Shown here: piece after piece, positions 61,079-64,000 of the stretch
Numbering within the stretch: the first letter of the stretch is position 1
Layout of the letters: every line of letters starts with the position of its first letter
Assembly: GCF_031454155.1 (NCBI RefSeq)
Contig: NZ_JAVDQG010000009.1
Location: 62,001-126,000, forward strand
DNA length: 64,000 nucleotides
Source: Desmospora profundinema
Lineage (GTDB): Bacteria; Bacillota; Bacilli; Thermoactinomycetales; DSM-45169
Direction of reading: 5' to 3'
Position numbers and translations under genes: made by a program
Notes under the pieces: model-generated
Told to the model about the DNA's origin: nothing
Databases searched by the model: none
Seen by the model: only the letters and a program-made list of their open reading frames with translations

Positions 61079-63730
61079 TCACCACCACTTCCACCTGCTT
61101 TTCGTGGGCTGTTTGTCTGGCCCTGAATCCTCCATCGTTTCCGGCGGTGCTGCCGGCGGACCCAATGGAGCAGTTGCCGCCTCCGATTCCAACCCGTATA
61201 TATCGACTGCGGTGATGCTGTAAAAGCCGGGAGGGCCGGTATATCGAAAAGGTTGGCCGGCAGGGATGCTGGCGACACGAATACCGTCACGGTAGATGCG
61301 ATACCCTGCCATTTCGGTGGAAGAAGGGAACCAGGTCAGCGTCATTCCTTCGGTGGCGGCCCTTGCGGACACCCGGGGTGGGTGGGGTGTTCCGGTACCG
61401 GTTCGGGGATCCGTTTCCCATGGCAGCATGGAGCCGTTGTAGTATTCAAATCGACCTTCCTCCTCCGGAGGTACCCGGATTCCACTCACCCTCTCTGTGA
61501 GGTCATCGGGGGTATAAGGATGGGCCAGATATTGTTTTCCCTGGTAGGTGACGATTTGTGCCGATTGATGCAGGGAGCAGAACTCGGTTGGAATCCGTTC
61601 CGGTGGGAGCCGTTCTTCGACGGTTTCCCCTGCCTGTTCACAATCGAATGAGGCCAGGTGACCCGATATCTTACACAGTTTCACCCGCTCCCAGGATTCG
61701 GGCAGTTCCGGAAAACGGGCATGGGGAGGGAACCATTCCGGTTTTGCCGAGCGTGCCGCTTGGAACACTTCGCGCCATACATATTTGGCCCGCTTGTCAT
61801 CCGGAAGCGGATGGTTCCAATCGTAGCCCACCCACACTCCCAGGGCGAGGCGGGGAGTATATCCCACAAACCAGACATCCTGGTTGCGCTGGGTCGTTCC
61901 CGTTTTTCCTGCTAAATCCATGGCGGGAAAATGGTTGCCCACTATTCGGCCGGTTCCCTGCTTCAATACGTCTTGCAACAGGTGAGTCAGCCAATGGGCG
62001 GTTTGCGAAGAGAAGATGCGTCGGCCTTGAGAGGGGTGTTGATAGACGGTGTGGCCGTCGGCATCTTCGATCCGTTCAATCAGATAAGGGGGGTGATACA
62101 CCCCATCGGCAGCCAGCATGGCATAACCGGCAGTCATCTCTTCAACGGTAAATCCACGGGTGAACCCGCCGATGGCGGAAGCCTCCCCATCATACGCATG
62201 GATGGGAAAGCCCATGGATTTCAGCGTTTGGAATCCTTCCGTCACTCCCACTTCCCGCAGCGCTTTGATCGCGGGAATATTAAGAGACCAGCGCAGGGCT
62301 TCCCGCAGGGTGACCGGTCCTTTATACTGTTCCGATTGGTTTTTGTACACTTTACTTTGGCCATTTCCTTTTGATTCCAGCGGCTCATCGATAAATACGG
62401 TGGCCGGATCGGCGATCCCTTTCTCCAGCGCAGGACCGTAATCCAACAACGGTTTTATGGTGGAACCGGGTTGACGGCGGGATTGAAAGGCGCGATTGGT
62501 TTGTCCGTGCTCAAAATCTCGTCCGCCCACGAAGGCCAGCACGGCTCCATTCTCCACATCAATCAGGGTAGCCCCGACTTCTTCCTGCGCATTCCGTACT
62601 TCTTTCGGCCCTTGGTCAGTCTGGACGGTGTAGTTTACCGGCTTTGCATACAGGCGGGGGTTGGTGGCCGCTTGGTTGACCGCTTGGTGGAGACGCGGAT
62701 CCAGGGTGGTGACGATGCGGTACCCGCCGGTAAGAATCCGCTTCCGGTATTGTTCCAGGGTGCTGCGGTACATCCCTTGTCGGCTCAATTCTTGTGCATC
62801 CAACCCTTCGGCTTTCATCAGGGCTTGGGCGGCCCGTTCTTCCACGGCAGCCATCACAAACGGATGGCGGTGGTAAGCATTTGACTGTCCCCGGCGGGTG
62901 AGTGACGCGGATAAATCATAGGAGAGAGCGGCCTGTGCTTCGGCCTTGTCGATCATGCCGTTTTCGCGCATGCGTCGGATGACCGTATGCATCCGTTTTT
63001 GCCCTGCCTCCAGAGACTCGGGCTCAAAGGGATTGAAGGCGTTGGGACGTTGAATCATACCAGCCAGATAAGCGGCCTGTGCCAGATTGAGTTGGGATGC
63101 ATCCACCCCGAAGATTCCGCGGGCAGCGGCCTGCACACCCAACAGATTGCGGTGATCCGCTCCTTTTCCGAAAAAGAGACTGTTCAAGTAGTATGAGAGG
63201 ATTTGGTCCTTGGTCAGCATGCGTTCCAATTGAACCGCCAGCCACATCTCTTTCAATTTTCGCTCCAACGCTTTTTCGCGGTTTTTTAGGATGGCGTTTT
63301 TTACGAGTTGTTGCGTAATGGTGCTTCCTCCGCTGGAAAAGGAACGATGCTTGACGTTGTCCCACAGAGCCCGGGCCAATCCTCGGGGAGAGAGGCCGGG
63401 ATGTCGCGGAAAGTCTTTATCCTCGGTGGCAATTAAGGCTTGGACCAAATGGGGGCTCACCTTTTCCATCTCCACCCACTTTCGATCCGCATCACTTCGC
63501 ATCGCCCCGATGGATGACCCGTCGCGAAAACTGGCATGGCTGGTCTGGCTCCAGCTGTCCAGGCGCCGTTGCAATTCGGCATTGTCCAGACCTTCTCGCT
63601 TTGCTGTAGAAAAGAGGTATTCTGTCAATGTTCCAGTTCCTGCCAGGAGAAAAACCAGCAATGAGACAAGGAGAGTGGTAAACAGGCGTAACCAGGGGAA
63701 GCGTTTGTTGTTTCGGGTTCGTCTGCTCAT
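61079..63730 (-). CDS. Class A penicillin-binding protein (PBP1A-type) with C-terminal FN3-like domain
   Basis: 883 residues: a membrane anchor (about 14-38), a GT51 glycosyltransferase (ALIATEDKDFPRHPGLSPRG, then SSGGSTITQQLVKN and RKLKEMWLAVQLER), a transpeptidase with catalytic Ser in QPGSTIKPLLDYG, SLN in WSLNIPA and KTGTTQ, and a C-terminal FN3-like region (about 790-860). Polymerises and cross-links peptidoglycan. ATG 63730 lacks a good ribosome binding site, whereas AAAGGAGG at 63772 precedes an in-frame CTG at 63769, so the true start may be upstream. Confidence 0.93.
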   Translation of the reverse strand: MSRRTRNNKRFPWLRLFTTLLVSLLVFLLAGTGTLTEYLFSTAKREGLDNAELQRRLDSWSQTSHASFRDGSSIGAMRSDADRKWVEMEKVSPHLVQALIATEDKDFPRHPGLSPRGLARALWDNVKHRSFSSGGSTITQQLVKNAILKNREKALERKLKEMWLAVQLERMLTKDQILSYYLNSLFFGKGADHRNLLGVQAAARGIFGVDASQLNLAQAAYLAGMIQRPNAFNPFEPESLEAGQKRMHTVIRRMRENGMIDKAEAQAALSYDLSASLTRRGQSNAYHRHPFVMAAVEERAAQALMKAEGLDAQELSRQGMYRSTLEQYRKRILTGGYRIVTTLDPRLHQAVNQAATNPRLYAKPVNYTVQTDQGPKEVRNAQEEVGATLIDVENGAVLAFVGGRDFEHGQTNRAFQSRRQPGSTIKPLLDYGPALEKGIADPATVFIDEPLESKGNGQSKVYKNQSEQYKGPVTLREALRWSLNIPAIKALREVGVTEGFQTLKSMGFPIHAYDGEASAIGGFTRGFTVEEMTAGYAMLAADGVYHPPYLIERIEDADGHTVYQHPSQGRRIFSSQTAHWLTHLLQDVLKQGTGRIVGNHFPAMDLAGKTGTTQRNQDVWFVGYTPRLALGVWVGYDWNHPLPDDKRAKYVWREVFQAARSAKPEWFPPHARFPELPESWERVKLCKISGHLASFDCEQAGETVEERLPPERIPTEFCSLHQSAQIVTYQGKQYLAHPYTPDDLTERVSGIRVPPEEEGRFEYYNGSMLPWETDPRTGTGTPHPPRVSARAATEGMTLTWFPSSTEMAGYRIYRDGIRVASIPAGQPFRYTGPPGFYSITAVDIYGLESEAATAPLGPPAAPPETMEDSGPDKQPTKSRWKWW

Positions 63731-63860
63731 AAGAAGTAGTGCGCGCGTGCCTCGATGGACTGCCCGCAGGCTTCCTCCTTTCAGGTGGAAATCGGGTCGA
63801 TGTCGGCTGTATCAATGTCTTCCGCTTGATTTTGCCGGTGGGATTAAGGTAAGATGGGGG

Positions 63861-63866
63861 TATAAT
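63861..63866 (+). promoter_or_regulatory. -10 box of the T-box unit
   Basis: TATAAT just before the T-box leader; no clear -35 box was found. Confidence 0.55.
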
Positions 63867-63870
63867 TTGA

Positions 63871-64000
63871 GCGGCCCTTTATATGGCCGCGTAAAACGGC
63901 GAAGAACAAGCCGCAGTAGCCGGGTGAACCGATCCTTCAGAGAGCTGGTGGTGGCTGCGAACCAGCGGACGACTCCCGTGTGAATTACCGCTTGGGAGCT
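63871..64000 (+). ncRNA. T-box riboswitch leader, 5' part (probably tyrS), cut by window edge
   Basis: Opens with a hairpin GCGGCC-CTTTATAT-GGCCGC, then the T-box stem I signature: AGAGAGCTGGTGGTGGCTGC with GAACCAGC, and a specifier-loop region GTGTGAATTACCGC followed by TTGGGAGC. The triplet UAC (63986-63988) at the specifier position points to tRNA-Tyr. The T-box antiterminator and gene lie beyond base 64000. Bacillus also places tyrS beside acsA, which supports a tyrosyl-tRNA synthetase gene next door. Confidence 0.85.

Noticed and set aside
1-64000. CRISPR, prophage, insertion sequence, tRNA or rRNA
   Set aside because: No direct-repeat arrays, transposase or phage structural genes, or tRNA/rRNA sequences were seen on either strand.

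Overview
The window is chromosomal DNA from a spore-forming, Gram-positive, moderately GC-rich bacterium. Supporting features are strong AGGAGG-type ribosome binding sites with many GTG/TTG starts, spore genes (SleB, CwlJ, GerQ, an alpha/beta-type SASP, YjcZ-like and RsfA-like proteins), a SAM-I riboswitch, a BirA box, a CcpA/cre system, a T-box and a bacillithiol-type YtxJ. The gene content and the order acsA/acuA/acuC/ccpA/aroA(G) match the Bacillales. Overall character fits the Thermoactinomycetaceae best; this family placement is inference. I see no prophage, insertion sequence, CRISPR array, rRNA or tRNA gene.

Layout. 1-2.5 kb: a partial HTH protein, a small hypothetical gene, an unidentified structured RNA candidate, and a LOV (blue-light) domain fused to a PP2C/SpoIIE phosphatase. 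2.5-9.3 kb: a HAD hydrolase, Mn/Fe superoxide dismutase, SleB, SASP, an XRE-TPR regulator and an MGDG-synthase-like glycosyltransferase. 9.3-16.3 kb: an FAH-family enzyme, a SAM riboswitch controlling homoserine dehydrogenase, an Asp23 protein, a TrmA/RlmCD-type methyltransferase and an amidohydrolase. 16.3-23.2 kb: the cwlJ-gerQ germination operon, azoreductase behind a long palindrome, assimilatory APS reductase plus sulfate adenylyltransferase, an HtrA-like protease, spermidine synthase, and bioY behind a BirA operator.

23.2-37.4 kb: small hypotheticals, a DDAH-like enzyme, leuCD, a radical SAM protein, an LCP cell-wall ligase, a DUF418 membrane protein, AarF plus a phasin-like protein, a second structured RNA candidate, a YrzF-like kinase and a CoA-binding protein. 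37.4-48 kb: a protein with five tandem FAIM1-like repeats, YpuI, a TPR protein, a likely sRNA, DUF309, two Myb-like regulators, ytxJ, a three-copy YjcZ-like array, several hypotheticals and an isocitrate-dehydrogenase-like enzyme. 48-64 kb: a GH3 glycosidase with an elaborate leader, ytxG/ytxH-like genes, an ECF sigma/anti-sigma pair, aroA(G), ccpA, mtnN, acuC, acuA, acsA, a class A PBP, and the start of a T-box leader (probably tyrS) at the right edge.

Functional themes. Acetate activation forms a complete regulatory set: acsA with a cre site just after its promoter, CcpA encoded about 4 kb away, the AcuA acetylase and AcuC deacetylase that switch AcsA, but no acuB. Sulfur and methionine metabolism is represented by cysH-sat, the SAM-riboswitch-controlled hom, speE and mtnN. 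Spore germination is represented by sleB, cwlJ and gerQ.
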